DNA from: Semisulcospira habei
Taxonomy: Eukaryota > Mollusca > Gastropoda > Semisulcospiridae
DNA: 64,000 nt
Direction: 5' to 3'
NCBI GenBank assembly: GCA_036245525.1
Contig: BTPG01000003.1
Coordinates: 190,715,164 to 190,779,163, forward strand
In this document: positions 53,196-63,544 of the stretch, piece by piece
Layout: every line of letters begins with the position of its first letter
How positions within the stretch are numbered: position 1 is the first letter of the stretch
Notes under the pieces: generated by a model
Told to the model about the DNA's origin: nothing
Seen by the model: the letters and a program-made list of their open reading frames with translations, nothing else
Database searches by the model: none
Program-made: the position numbers and the translations under genes

Positions 53196-56100
53196 ATGAG
53201 ACACTACGGGATCTATCTTCTAGTCGTATGCTGTTGTGCAGGCGCTAGTGGGGATGTGAAAGTCGGCGGTTCCGGACTTCTTTCCAAGTCGTTTTTCGCC
53301 GAGAGCGGGCAGAGGAAATATGAGTACAAAACGAACGCTGGTACGGTAAATCTATTGTACTTTGTGTATGTTGTCTCATACTAACCCAATTTTATTGAAG
53401 TATTGTCATGGAATCTGTATTGTTTACTTAATTTTTTTAAACTCATTCAGCCCTGACGCACTACAGCAGGAGATGGGTCGACCATGATAATTCAAGGGCA
53501 GTGCCAGATTAACTTGGCGCCTGTCGGCGCCAAGCTAATCTGGCACTGCCCTTGAATTATCATGGACGATCCACCTCCTGCAACAGGTGCATAGTCGTTA
53601 GGTGATGCCCCCAAAATTTGGTTAATATGTGCGCCGGGCTGAATGAGTTAATTTTCAGGTCACCCTTAGTATTACACGCGACAGTGTGCCGTGGTATCTG
53701 ATATATAACTCCCACATCATGGTGAGCGAAAGGCCCTCGGGCCGAGGTCAGCTTTAGCTGGCCCGCGCACAATGGTGCGCGGGCCAGCTAAAGCCGGCGT
53801 CGGCCCGAGGATCGTTTGCTTACCAAGTGGGTTTTCTTCACGAGTCGATGTGAATTCAGCAGTACAATAACGATCGCCAGTCGCACGGTCTGACTTGATG
53901 TTTCCCCTGTACCTCGATAGACTGAGGCTGACATGTAGGCCTATATTTCATGTGACATTCTCAAATGAAAATAACTCACAGATTCAAATTCAAAGTTTTT
54001 CTGTGCCTGATAATATGTCAGAGGTTAGCTGTTTTTGACGATTATAATGAAGGCGACGATAACATTGTCATGAACTAGAGACGAAGATGATGATGATGAT
54101 GATGATGATGATGACGATGACGACGAGGATGATAATGATGTTGTTGATGTTGAAATTGATGATTCGAATGACGCTCTTTAGTGTCACAATGACAGCTCGC
54201 GAGCTGCATGCACAAGTTTCCATTTGCGAGTTTGAATTTGGCTTTGGGAGCTAGCTGAGCAAAACCTCATCGTGCCGATGTCTGCAGTAGCTGGCCCGCG
54301 CACGACCGTGCGAGGGCCAACGACGGCAGACGTCGACCCTAGCACTCTTTGCTCACCGGTGATTCACTTGGAATCAAGATACCTGCCCGCGTTTTAAACT
54401 TTTCTGGCAGACGTCGGCCTGAAGAAACAAAAAGTGTAACGCTTAAGGCATAACGTCTTTTGTAGACCACAACGGTGATTTCAAAGACAGGGCACCGAAA
54501 AGGGTCTGCCCAAAATTTTGACCACAGCTGGGTTCGAACCTGGAACCTTTCGAACGACAGTCGAACGCTCTACGACTTGAGCCATCCAGCTCCCCTGACC
54601 TGAAGAAAATGTTGCTAGTTAGACACAGTCTGATTAAACGCTGTTCTAAACTATATTACTCGTAGACTGCCTTGTTTTCAACGCTATGTCTAGACAAATG
54701 CCGGTGTCCTGAACTATTTTTCCCTATAGGCCTCAGGCAGGTTTTGCAGAAATTGAAGAAGTTGCAAGGGAATCAACCCAGCAGATGGGCGCCCCGAGTC
54801 ACCAACTTCCACCATCGTCCTATGCCCTCCTTACGCTTCCAAACCCGAGCAACCTTAGAACAATCCCCGAACATAACTAGTCAGCCAGCCATCCTAGCAG
54901 TAGCAGCAAGCGCTAACTTAACTCAAAGCACCAAGCTAGACAATATCACACACGGAAACAGCACGCTTAACAACTGTACTGAAGGGAACAAGACGGCACT
55001 GATCTGTTGTCATGGCAAGCATCCCCACAACAACTGCACGGAGGGCAAGAACCTGACTCTGGTCTGTTGTCACGAGAACACGCGCCACGACAACAAGACG
55101 GGCAAGAACCACACCCACTGGCTCTGTTGCTACAGCAACCAGACTCACGGTAACAACAGTCATAGCAACAACACTCATGGCAACTGTACCCAAGGCAACA
55201 CCACCAATCTGATATGTTGCCATGGAAACGGTACTCATAACAATTGTAGTCACAATGCCAACCTGACATTAGTCTGTTGTCACGAAAGCACGCGCCACGA
55301 CAACAAGACGGGCAAGAACCACACGCACGTCATCTGCTGTTATTCCAACACCACGAATGGCAACAACAGTCATAGCAACCACACGCATGGCAACTGTACC
55401 AACGGCAACAACACCGAGCTGATCTGTTGTCATGGAAACAGAACCCATAACAACTGTAGTCAAAACGCTAATCTGACTCTGGTTTGCTGTCACGAGAGCA
55501 CCAGACACGATAACAAGACAGGTAAAAACCACACACACGTCATCTGTTGTTATTCCAACACCACGAATGGCAACAACAGTCATAGCAACCACACGCATGG
55601 CAACTGTACCAACGGCAACAACACCGAGCTGATCTGTTGTCATGGAAACAGAACCCATAACAACTGTAGTCAAAACGCTAATCTGACTCTGGTTTGCTGT
55701 CACGAGAGCACCAGACACGATAACAAGACAGGTAAAAACCACACACACGTCATCTGTTGTTATTCCAACACCACGAATGGCAACAACAGTCATAGCAACC
55801 ACACGCATAGCAACTGTACCAACGGCAACAACACCGAGCTGATCTGTTGTCATGGAAACAGAACCCATAACAACTGTAGTCAAAACGCTAATCTGACTCT
55901 GGTTTGCTGTCACGAGAGCACCAGACACGATAACAAGACAGGTAAAAACCACACACACGTCATCTGTTGTTATTCCAACACCACGAATGGCAACAACAGT
56001 CATAGCAACCACACGCATAGCAACTGTACCAACGGCAACAACACCGAGCTGATCTGTTGCCATGGAAACAGAACCCATAACAACTGTAGTCAAAACGCTA

Positions 56101-57978
56101 ATCTGACTCTGGTTTGCTGTCACGAGAGCACCAGACACGATAACAAGACAGGTAAAAACCACACACACGTCATCTGTTGTTATTCCAACACCACGAATGG
56201 CAACAACAGTCATAGCAACCACACGCACAACAACTGTACCAACGGCAACAACACCGAGCTGATCTGTTGTCATGGAAACAGAACCCATAACAACTGTAGT
56301 CAAAACGCTAATCTGACTCTGGTTTGCTGTCACGAGAGCACCAGACACGATAACAAGACAGGTAAAAACCACACACACGTCATCTGTTGTTATTCCAACA
56401 ACACCCATAGCAACACCAGTCATGGAAACCATACCAACGGAAACCACACTCACGGCAACTGTACCCATGGTAACGTGACCAATCTGACTTGTTGTCATGG
56501 AAATGGCACACACAACAACTGCACTCAAGGAAACCACACTGGGCCTGTCTGCTGCTACTCTCACACCACGCATGACAACAGTACGTACAAGAACCACACG
56601 CACTTGATCTGTTGCTACGATACCACTAACCACACTCATAGCAACGGTAGTCATGGAAACAGCACTCAAGGTAACCACACGCTAGGCATCACCGACTCTT
56701 CAGCCCCTGCCAGTTTAACTGACACCACCCTTCCTTCCATCCCTGTTGACGTGAGTAGCGTGAGTGACCTGGCTGTCGGCAGACGTGAAGCGCCTCAAAG
56801 TCAAAGTCCTGAAATGGCGATGCCAGGCGGAGGTAAGTGTCTTCCCGAACCTGTTCAGTGCTAGCAATATTTGATTGAACGCCACCCACCTGCAAGAGGT
56901 ATAGATCTTCATGAGCCCCCGCAATCGCGGGGGCTCTTGATGATCTATACCTCTTGCTGACACCACAGTGAATCCACGTTCTTGGGACAGTTAGGGATTT
57001 TGGGTGTTGAATTAACGAAGATTGCAGAAAAACAGTCTGCGTCAAGTGTATGATGCCGCCGTTACTGATCACAGTGCCGGTGGCCGCATGCGCAAGGGTA
57101 CTTTTCGCTGACATCTCCAACGCAAAGAGCTTCGATACTTTGTACTATGATATCGCTCGAAGTGAAATTAGGCAACGCTGCGTTTGACGCCACGCGCTGT
57201 GAGAAACACCGAGTATGACGTCATATTGTGACTATTACAGTAGCGCGTGTCAAGAGGCTTTAACACCTTCACTGCTAATGGACGCAGACTGTGTTTTTGA
57301 AATCAGTCATTTTAAAGTCAACGTCAAAGATGCACAGTCATTAAAGGACTGTTTTCACTCAAGAGGCATAGAGCCTTGTGCATATGCGCTACCGCATCTG
57401 CTGTGGTCCATGAATTCTTTGCCTCTTGCAGATGAGCTGTTTTCGCGTTTCCTGGCAATAATGGGTTTAAGAACTCACGTTTGTTATTTTAGCTTTGAAA
57501 ACCAAGAACATAGGTGTCGTTAGAAATGTGTGTAAACACTAGTGAATAATTTTTTTTAATGAAAAATGGGAATTAACATCAAGTTGGTTTTTTTTCTCCA
57601 GGCAATGTTACGTGTATTGTTACGTAAAATACGCATTTAATTTATTTTTAAGAAGAATGGCAAATAAGTCATTAAAACGAAAAAGAATACATGACGGAGG
57701 TAGGAAAAAAATAGTAAATAAATAAATAAATAAATATTGCTTCGCATTCTAACTGGTAGTTATACAGTGCTTGTTCAACCATAATAACAATGTATAAGCA
57801 TGAATTACACATCTTTTCCATCTACGATTTATACTCTTTGTTGCTAGGAGGAGGTAAGATGCGTAGCAAGAAGACAAGAAAGCAGCGGTTGCGGGCCTTC
57901 CTGAAGCTGATGGCGGAAAGCCTGCTGGATCTTCTGGAAGAGGACGACGGGGAAGACAGGGACTTGCTGGATTTCTAA
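53196..57978 (+). CDS. Gene D: secreted Asn/His/Thr/Cys-rich repeat glycoprotein, 792 aa (unrecognised family)
   Basis: Three exons: 53196-53340, 54730-56832 and 57848-57978, both introns phase 1 with GT/AG borders, joined frame ending TAA. Residues 1-19 form a signal peptide (MRHYGIYLLVVCCCAGASG). A short basic segment LRQVLQKLKKL follows the first junction. Residues ~139-702 are eight repeats of about 70 residues, with landmarks LICCHGN, LVCCHES, DNKTGKNHTH, VICCYSN and HGNCTNG. Each unit has three Cys-Cys pairs, two single Cys, about ten N-X-S/T sequons and many His. The C-terminus is basic then acidic (KMRSKKTRKQR, LLDLLEEDDGEDRDLLDF). No transmembrane segment seen. I cannot assign a family; a heavily glycosylated, disulfide-linked, possibly metal-binding extracellular protein such as mucus, capsule or shell matrix is inference. 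CTGTCCTCTGTCAG at 53153-53166 may be an acceptor after a non-coding leader. Confidence 0.82.
53437..53651. mobile_element. P1 MITE in gene D intron 1
   Basis: TTAA-ACTCATTCAGCCC left, GGGCTGAATGAG-TTAA right; well-paired P1 stem. Confidence 0.87.
53722..53830. mobile_element. Hp1 hairpin in gene D intron 1
   Basis: GCTTTAGCTGGCCCGCGCAC mirrored by GTGCGCGGGCCAGCTAAAGC around AATG; outer GAGCGAAAGGCCCTCGGGCC. Confidence 0.85.
54085..54140. repeat. GAT/GAC trinucleotide tract
   Basis: GATGATGAT run followed by ATGACGATGACGACGAGGAT. Confidence 0.88.
54265..54358. mobile_element. Hp1 hairpin, second in gene D intron 1
   Basis: GCTGGCCCGCGCACGACCGT then GCGAGGGCCAACGACGGC; outer GCCGATGTCTGC / GCAGACGTCGACC. 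Confidence 0.72.
54428..54598 (-). mobile_element. tRNA-derived SINE in gene D intron 1
   Basis: On the minus strand an A box TGGCTCAAGTCG (54584-54573) and B box GGTTCGAACCC (54540-54530) sit in a tRNA-like head. CCTGAAGAAA is duplicated at 54418-54427 and 54599-54608, so the insertion of about 171 bp is well delimited. Different family from the SINE at 20748. Confidence 0.85.
54999..56690 (+). repeat. Coding tandem repeat, 210-bp unit, eight copies
   Basis: Units start at 54999, 55209, 55419, 55629, 55839, 56049, 56259 and 56484. Units 3-7 are almost identical, differing mainly at one CATGGC/CATAGC/CACAAC site. The first two and the last are diverged; unit 7 is 15 bp longer. The reading frame is kept throughout. 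Confidence 0.95.
56845..57050. mobile_element. P4 MITE in gene D intron 2
   Basis: CCTGTTCAGTGCTAGC left; stem CAAGAGGTATAGATCTTCAT faces TGATGATCTATACCTCTTG, GGTATAG on both arms; right flank AACGAAGATTGCAGAAAA. Starts 12 bp after the exon 2 donor. Confidence 0.8.
57262..57470. mobile_element. P4 MITE with replaced stem, gene D intron 2
   Basis: AACACCTTCACTGCTAATGG left, CTGGCAATAATGGGTTTAA right. The centre CAAGAGGCATAGAGCCTTGT does not pair in the usual way. Confidence 0.62.
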
Positions 57979-57995
57979 AAAGGTAATGATCTACT

Positions 57996-58060
57996 TTAAC
58001 TCATTCGAGACGTGCCGCATAAGCCGCGTATCCGGAGGCGGCACGTCTCGAATGAGTTAA
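57996..58060. mobile_element. P7 MITE just after gene D stop
   Basis: TTAA-CTCATTCGAGACGTGCC mirrored by GGCACGTCTCGAATGAG-TTAA: a 65-bp element that is almost entirely palindrome, 18 bp past the stop codon and so likely in the 3' UTR. Confidence 0.88.
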
Positions 58061-58267
58061 CCCGTTCAGTGCCAGGTGCCGCTGTGTTTCTGCAATCTTC
58101 GTTAATTCAAGACCAAGAAACCCTACATGTCCTAGAAACATGGATTTAAAGTGGTGTGAGCAAGAGGCATAGATCCTCATGAGCCCCCGCAACTGCGGGG
58201 GCTCATGAGGATCTATGCCTCTTGCAGTTGGGTGGTGTTCACATTTTATCGGCACTGAATGGGTTAA
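58057..58267. mobile_element. P4 MITE sharing a TTAA with the P7
   Basis: TTAA-CCCGTTCAGTGCC left, GGCACTGAATGGG-TTAA right, perfect stem AGAGGCATAGATCCTCATGA. The best complete P4 copy in the window. Confidence 0.9.
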
Positions 58268-58379
58268 ACCCCTTAGTATCGGTAGCTACATTACAAGGAG
58301 GTTAAAAGTTTGCATGTTTGGAACCATCGTGGTTTTGCCACTCAAAAACACCCGGCTTCGAACTGAGAAACGTCGATTC

Positions 58380-58590
58380 CACGTGATACACAGCAAGCGG
58401 TGTAGATTCTCATGAGCTTCCGCCAGTATCTATAGAGTATTTGATTGATTGATTGATTAGTGATTGATCGATCCATCGAACCATTTCTGTTGTTGTTGCT
58501 GCTGCTCAGTGCTGTTGCTGTTGTTTCTGATTTGTTTATTGTTGTTGTTCACCTTGTGTTGTTGTTGCTTTTGCAGCTGTTGATGTTGCT
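58380..58590. other. P4 stem scrap and low-complexity sequence
   Basis: CAAGCGGTGTAGATTCTCATGAGC near 58392 (in part) is a lone P4 arm; then GATT repeats and GTT/GCT-rich low complexity. Confidence 0.55.
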
Positions 58591-58591
58591 A

Positions 58592-58750
58592 ACCCCTTAA
58601 ACTGCCGGGGCGATGCGAACGCTACAAAGCTGCACGAGACATAAATCTTCATGTTCCCCCGCAAATGCGGGGTATGATGAGGATTTATGTCTGTTGCTAA
58701 GTCAATGTTCTGCCTAGTTTTGTCCATTTACATCTGTGTTCTTCAGACGC
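58592..58750. mobile_element. P4 MITE
   Basis: TAACCCCTTAAACTGCCGG left; stem GAGACATAAATCTTCATG facing ATGATGAGGATTTATGTC; CACTGGCAGCTGCTGTTAAA region near the right end. Confidence 0.72.
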
Positions 58751-58867
58751 GAAATTCGTAGTCACTGGCAGCTGCTGTTAAATTCACTATCAGCGTGGGC
58801 AGAGGTATTCAAGGCCAGTTCAAGCAATGTTTAGTTCCCACCTGCGGTACCGTTTGTTTGTGTGCAG

Positions 58868-58990
58868 GTTCGGATCCAGATCTGTACCCCACGGGCTATT
58901 ATCGAGATTCATGTCGCCAGCATCGGCCCAATGTCCTTTTTTTCTGAGCAGGTCTACCACGATGCGTATATCAATGTGGAATTTTCGAGA
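58868..58990 (+). pseudogene. Orphan exon-like frame, ligand-gated channel-like (weak)
   Basis: After an acceptor-like TTTGTGTGCAG the frame reads IEIHVASIGPMSFFSEQVYH and AYINVEFSRN. The VxSxGPxS pattern followed by a Y/D-rich beta strand recalls the extracellular domain of Cys-loop receptors. A P4-like scrap begins at about 58996, so any exon is cut short. No partner exons were found. It may be chance or a pseudogene fragment. Confidence 0.25.
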
Positions 58991-59171
58991 AACACTCAAC
59001 GCCTTCACTGCCAGTGGACGCAAAATTACGTCTTTGAAAGCAAGGTCGATTTGTCCTCCTGCTGTAGTCTGCAGGAACAACCAACAAAAAATAGACCGTA
59101 GATCTTAAAGTGTTAATTTTTCTCGTCGGTGGTGGTGCTATTACCTTATAATTATCGTAACCATAAACGCA

Positions 59172-59285
59172 ATGACCCAGTAAACAGAAGGTGATCGAGC
59201 CGAAGTCGGCCGCAGTGAGCCCGCGCATCATTCGGTGCTCGGGCCCATTGCGACCGACATCAGCCCGAGGCCGTTTGCTTAGAGC
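59172..59285. mobile_element. Hp1 hairpin
   Basis: CCCAGTAAACAGAAGGTGATC left; GCCGCAGTGAGCCCGCGC and GGGCCCATTGCGACCGAC form a partial stem; GAGGCCGTTTGCTTA right. Confidence 0.7.
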
Positions 59286-59497
59286 GGAGGCTCAATCCCT
59301 CCTTTCCCATACTATACCAGGCGGTTTTAGCAGCAAAAACTACGTGTGTAATCATCACAGACTGGCACGTCAGTATTCATAGTTTTACGCCCAGTTCAGC
59401 AGTTTCTGTTGAACGCTGTCCGTGTGACTGGTTTGCTGTAATAAATATTCACACCCTCCACTGTTGCTGCTGATAGTGATGGCAGACTTCGCAGTAT

Positions 59498-59517
59498 GTG
59501 TGCGTGTGTGCGCGCGC

Positions 59518-59589
<72 letters not shown>

Positions 59590-59590
59590 T
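59498..59590. repeat. GC/GT microsatellite
   Basis: CG run (59510-59532) followed by GT array (59533-59588). Confidence 0.93.
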
Positions 59591-59734
59591 ATTACATTCA
59601 GTATCCCAATGAAAACTCAGTCACATCATTTGGTATCGTAAGTGCTTTACTGACAAATACTGTTTTTATGGGTACATGTATAGATATGATGCTAGCAAAC
59701 AGACACAACAAAAATAATCGAGATCAGTAGTTAC

Positions 59735-59794
59735 ACACTGGTTGTCTCCTTCGATTCGCTGCCGCTGCAGCGAATCGAAGGAGACAACCAGTGT
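59735..59794. repeat. Perfect 60-bp hairpin
   Basis: ACACTGGTTGTCTCCTTCGA mirrored by TCGAAGGAGACAACCAGTGT around TTCGCTGCCGCTGCAGCGAA. A diverged relative is at 60836. Confidence 0.88.
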
Positions 59795-59964
59795 ACCGTG
59801 GTCTCTTGCGCAAGGGCGCTAGGGGCGACGCTAAATCTTTGTACTGTTTCTCCGAGACAGTTTCATCGCTGCCGAAACTATCCGAAAAACAGTCCGCTAG
59901 CCTTCACATCGGCCATACCCATGTCACACACGCCTTCTTATTGAAAGGGTGCTTTTCCCTGCGG

Positions 59965-60179
59965 TTAACCCATTTAGCCCCATACGCCCTACAGCAGGAG
60001 ATGAATGGACCATGATAATTCAAGTGTAGTACCAGATTGGTTTGGCTCCGGAAGGCGCCAAGCTAATCTGGCACTACCCTTGAATTATCATGGTCCATCC
60101 ATCTCTTGCAACTGGTACATAATCGTTCAGTTACACCTCCAAACTTTAGGAAATGTGGCCTTGCGGCTAAATGGGTTAA
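59965..60179. mobile_element. P1 MITE
   Basis: TTAA-CCCATTTAGCCCC left, GCGGCTAAATGGG-TTAA right; left arm diverged (ACCAGATTGGTTTGG), right arm standard. Confidence 0.86.
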
Positions 60180-60490
60180 GTAGTTCTTAATTCAAGGGTA
60201 CTCTAGCCGATCAGTGATTCCCAAAATTTCGCATTTCTTTTGCTCCACAGCATATCACTTTTGGGATCAAGGTCACACTATGCCACTAAGCACCGTGGCA
60301 ACATTCGATAACAGCTTTCTGTAGATTTTCCTATTTTATTCTACATTCTGTCTCGAAGCCTATCTTAGACGAAACAAAACACCAAGGCCCAAAACAATTG
60401 CTTCCAACACGAAAATTAAAAATCCCTGAACAGCACAAAGATACGCACGGTTTGAAAACCATTTCCTTCAAAGCACCATTGTCTAATCTA
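60180..60490. other. No gene or repeat recognised
   Basis: Spacer without supported features. Confidence 0.5.
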
Positions 60491-60496
60491 ACAAAT

Positions 60497-60780
60497 AATT
60501 CAAGATTCAAGATTCAAGATTCAAAAACTTTATTGTCCAGAAAAAAAAGATTTTATATGGAAATTTTTCTTTGCAGCACTGGTGTAGGATAATTAAATAT
60601 ATCAGTAGGCCTGCGTAATGAAATTCGGAGACCTGAACCCACATCAAAACAGACAAGAGGAAACATTTGCGCGCACACACAAAACATACGCAAACACACA
60701 CCACAAACAAACACAAACAGACACACACCACATACACAAAAGGACGCATACAGGTGCACAGCCGGTTGATTTTTTTTAAA
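60497..60780 (-). repeat. LINE 3' tail with TGAATCT repeats
   Basis: Minus strand ends GGACAATAAAGTTTTTGAATC followed by three TTGAATC units (60499-60525), a known style of CR1-like end. The upstream part has only CA-rich sequence. Confidence 0.65.
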
Positions 60781-60835
60781 TATTTCCTCGTTGGGACGTG
60801 GTCCTCAGAAAAACACAAATAATCGACGCCAATGG

Positions 60836-60905
60836 TTGAACACTGGTTGCCTCCAGCGAATCGAGGGACACAACTAGTGTACAGTGGTCACCTGCGCAAG
60901 GGTGC
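60836..60905. repeat. Diverged hairpin related to 59735
   Basis: AACACTGGTTGCCTCCAGCG then CGAGGGACACAACTAGTGT; same following GTGGTC..TGCGCAAGGG context. Confidence 0.65.
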
Positions 60906-61176
60906 CAAGGTCGACACTGCTAAACTTGCTACTGTTTCTCTGAAAGCAAAGGTGTGACTGAATATGTTAAAGAGTTAATTGAACAAGCTTTTCTGTCATC
61001 ACTTTTACCTGGACAAGAACGCAGGATATAGAACGGGATTATAATCAGTCTACGCTCAACACATTAATTTTGGACAAACGTATCAAAAGTGATTTCTTCA
61101 ATTAAAGTTAAATTGTGAAGAGGATCCAGTGTAGTTTGTGTATTTTGTGCACGTGCGTTTTTTTTTTCCTCGGCAG

Positions 61177-61287
61177 GTTTTGTTTTGCAGCGTGACAGCC
61201 AGCGGCGTGGTGATCATCAGAACGGAGAGTGAACAAACATGTACAGTGTCCTGGTCAAGCTGGCTGTTGCTCACTTGGTTGTCTGGG
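61177..61287 (+). CDS. Possible first coding exon of a secreted protein (weak)
   Basis: A strong pyrimidine tract with CGGCAG (61171-61176) precedes ATG at 61239. The 49 coding bases give MYSVLVKLAVAHLVVWG, signal-peptide-like, ending G|GTGGG in phase 1, the layout seen in the first coding exons of genes A-D. No second exon identified before the window ends. Confidence 0.28.
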
Positions 61288-61389
61288 GTGGGTGGTGGCA
61301 CCACTAGAGGGCTGGGTGGGTGGGTAATGTGGCCGGGCAGGCAGGCTTTTTGTCAACAACGGATTAAGGTAGGTGCGTGCGTGAAGAAC

Positions 61390-61460
61390 TTGTGTGCCGG
61401 TCTGTAATTTCGGACCTTACTGCTGAAATCGGTAAGATCCAGATCACATACCAGAACACA
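61390..61460. repeat. Diverged GGTCTGTGATTTTGG-type hairpin
   Basis: GTGCCGGTCTGTAATTTCGG faces CAGATCACATACCAGAACAC. Confidence 0.6.
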
Positions 61461-61559
61461 TATGTAATGCGGATGGATAGTGTCCGATTGTGCGAGTCCG
61501 TGAAAGTTCCCGTCGCTGGAGATTCTCTCTGGCGCTTTGAGCCGTGGCGTGGTTCCTTG

Positions 61560-61725
61560 ACCCCGATTGCGTCCCATCGCTGGAGGCTCTCGCCAGCGCT
61601 TTCAGCTTTCGCAGCTCTCTGTTGAGAGATCCGTGGCTTTAAATTCAGACCAGTACTGCCGTCAGTACATTTCGCTGGAGGCTCTCGCCAGCGCTTTGAG
61701 CTTTCGCAGATCTGCTCAGGGACTA
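61560..61725. repeat. Two-copy ~100-bp repeat with internal palindrome
   Basis: CGCTGGAGGCTCTCGCCAGC occurs near 61577 and 61673, each followed by GCTTT.AGCTTTCGCAG; a shorter relative at 61510. Confidence 0.78.
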
Positions 61726-62053
61726 GAGGACTACTAACTCTGTCCAGATCTCCGTGGCTTCAAGGATGAATTTGCGTTGACAACCCTGATTGGGCTGTGC
61801 CGCGGGTAATGTTCCGTCCGTGCATCCACATTTATTCATGTCGGACTGTGACTTTAGTTAATGATCTGTGATTGTGGGTAAAGATAGCGGGTGTGGGGTG
61901 TGGGTGGGTAAGGCATGTATAGAGGACCGTCCTCAAATCACTCGGTAATTCTTCCATTATTCAGTGTGCAGCTTGTCAGGAAGGTTTGTGACACTGTGTC
62001 TAATTGCACAGTGATTTTCAATCATTAATCAGCCAGCCCAGTACTGAACCTAA

Positions 62054-62286
62054 TTAACTCATTCAGCCCGACGACCGTATTTCCCAAATTTTGGAGGCGC
62101 CATCTAATGACTATGCACCAGTTGCAGAAGATGGATCGACCATGATAATTCAAGGGCAGTGCCATATTAGTTCATCTGGCACTACCCATGAATTATCATG
62201 GTCGATCCATCTCCTGCAAATTAATTGTGCATAGTCGTTGGATAACGAAAATTTGGGAAATTTGGCCGTCGGGCTGAAGGAGTTAA
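62054..62286. mobile_element. P1 MITE with stem tip deleted
   Basis: TTAA-CTCATTCAGCCCG left, CGGGCTGAAGGAG-TTAA right; stem GGGCAGTGCCATATTAG jumps to CATCTGGCACTACCC, without the GGCGCC tip. Confidence 0.85.
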
Positions 62287-62519
62287 TAATTGTGCCGTTG
62301 CGGTGTGGGACCAACTCGGCTTCGAGCTGAAGCCAGTACGTGCCACACTCGCGTGCCCATTTTTGTTTCACACTCACCAAAACACAAAAAGTTGGTAAGT
62401 ACCAAGTCATGTGGTACCAAGGATCAGCTCAGCATTTTGTGGACGCGGCCAGAGTCTAGGCTTGAACTGTGACCCACTGGCTTCGTTGAATTGACAGCTA
62501 GCTGCGCACCCCACACTGC

Positions 62520-62681
62520 CCCAGCCCATGCCTGTGTCACCTAACGACTATGTTCCATTGGCCGCAGAAGATGGATACCGACAGACCATGATAATTCAAG
62601 GGTAGTGCCTGATTAGCTAATCTGGCACAACTCTTGAATGGCCATGGTCGGTTCATCTCCTTCAGTTGTGTGTTGGGTTAA
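62520..62681. mobile_element. P1 MITE, left end lost and stem tip deleted
   Basis: TCACCTAACGACTATG, TAGTGCCTGATTAGC facing GCTAATCTGGCACAAC, ending GTGTTGGG-TTAA. Confidence 0.75.
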
Positions 62682-62750
62682 TCCCTGTATGTATGCACCC
62701 ACCAATGCTGCAGCACCCTAATCACGTTTACATCACAGCTGCATAAGGGG

Positions 62751-62845
62751 TTAACCCTTTGGCTGTCAATAGCGATTTTTGTCGGGTTAGTACTTCCTGC
62801 AAGAATCATCGCCACAAAAACTGCAACTAATTACCAAAGGGTTAA
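62751..62845. mobile_element. P5 MITE, diverged
   Basis: TTAA-CCCTTTGGCTGTC left, ACCAAAGGG-TTAA right. Central stem partly decayed (TCGGGTTAGTACTTCC). Confidence 0.82.
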
Positions 62846-63194
62846 CTGACATTTACTTGCAAAGTTAATTTTTATGCTTGCTTTTTTTTTTTTCTTTTTT
62901 TTTTTTTGGTTTACATTTTTAAAATGTTCAGTTGTGTTTGCAGTTACGTGAAACACAGGAAAACATACATTGTCTATTTGACGTTAAAATTTTTGTTTTT
63001 AGTCGCTTTCAGTTGTGTTCGCAATTGTTACACTACCGCAGCCACACGCAAGGTGTTGTAGATGGAAGACGCAGCCAGACAAGAGCGTTTCCAGAAGAGT
63101 CTTTTATTTCTTGGTCATCGTGGGTCTAATAGGTTGGGCACAACCAACCTACTAGCATGGCATACTAAAATGGCGAAAATACCGGAGCTCGGTC

Positions 63195-63510
63195 TCTCGC
63201 TTCTCAGCTCCCTCTATCTATCTATCTCACTCTCTTCGTTGTGTACTCTCTATCTATCTCGTTCTCTTCATTGTGCGAGCTCTCTCTCTATCTTGTTCCC
63301 TTCGTTGTGAGCTCTCTTTCTATCTCGTTCCCTTCGTTGTAAGCTCTCTCGTTCTGGTCATTGTGCGAGCTCTCTCTCTATCTCGTTCCCTTCGTTCTGA
63401 GCTCTCTTTCTATCTCGTTCCCTTCGTTGTAAGCTCTCTCGTTCTGGTCATTGTGCGAGCTCTCTCTCTATCTCGTTCCCTTCGTTCTGAGCTCTCCCGT
63501 TCGGGTGTTT
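63195..63510. repeat. TCTATCTCGTTCCCTTCGTT tandem repeat
   Basis: Higher-order array: units of about 32-48 bp (CTCTCTATCTCG, TTCCCTTCGTTGTGAGC, CGTTCTGGTCATTGTGCGAG) combine into a ~90-bp block repeated at about 63323 and 63413. Confidence 0.85.
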
Positions 63511-63544
63511 CCCCCCAATATATATACCCGTTCTGGCCGAGGGC

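Noticed and set aside
54530..54592. Possible minus-strand tRNA gene
   Set aside because: Head of a 171-bp SINE flanked by CCTGAAGAAA; not a full tRNA.
55269..56678. 469-codon open frame antisense to gene D repeats
   Set aside because: It exists because the 210-bp repeat lacks stops in that frame; the sense frame has a signal peptide, matched splice phases and a sequon-rich product, while the antisense has none.
63055..63180. Possible LTR start near the right edge
   Set aside because: No TG..CA ends, primer-binding site or polypurine tract visible.
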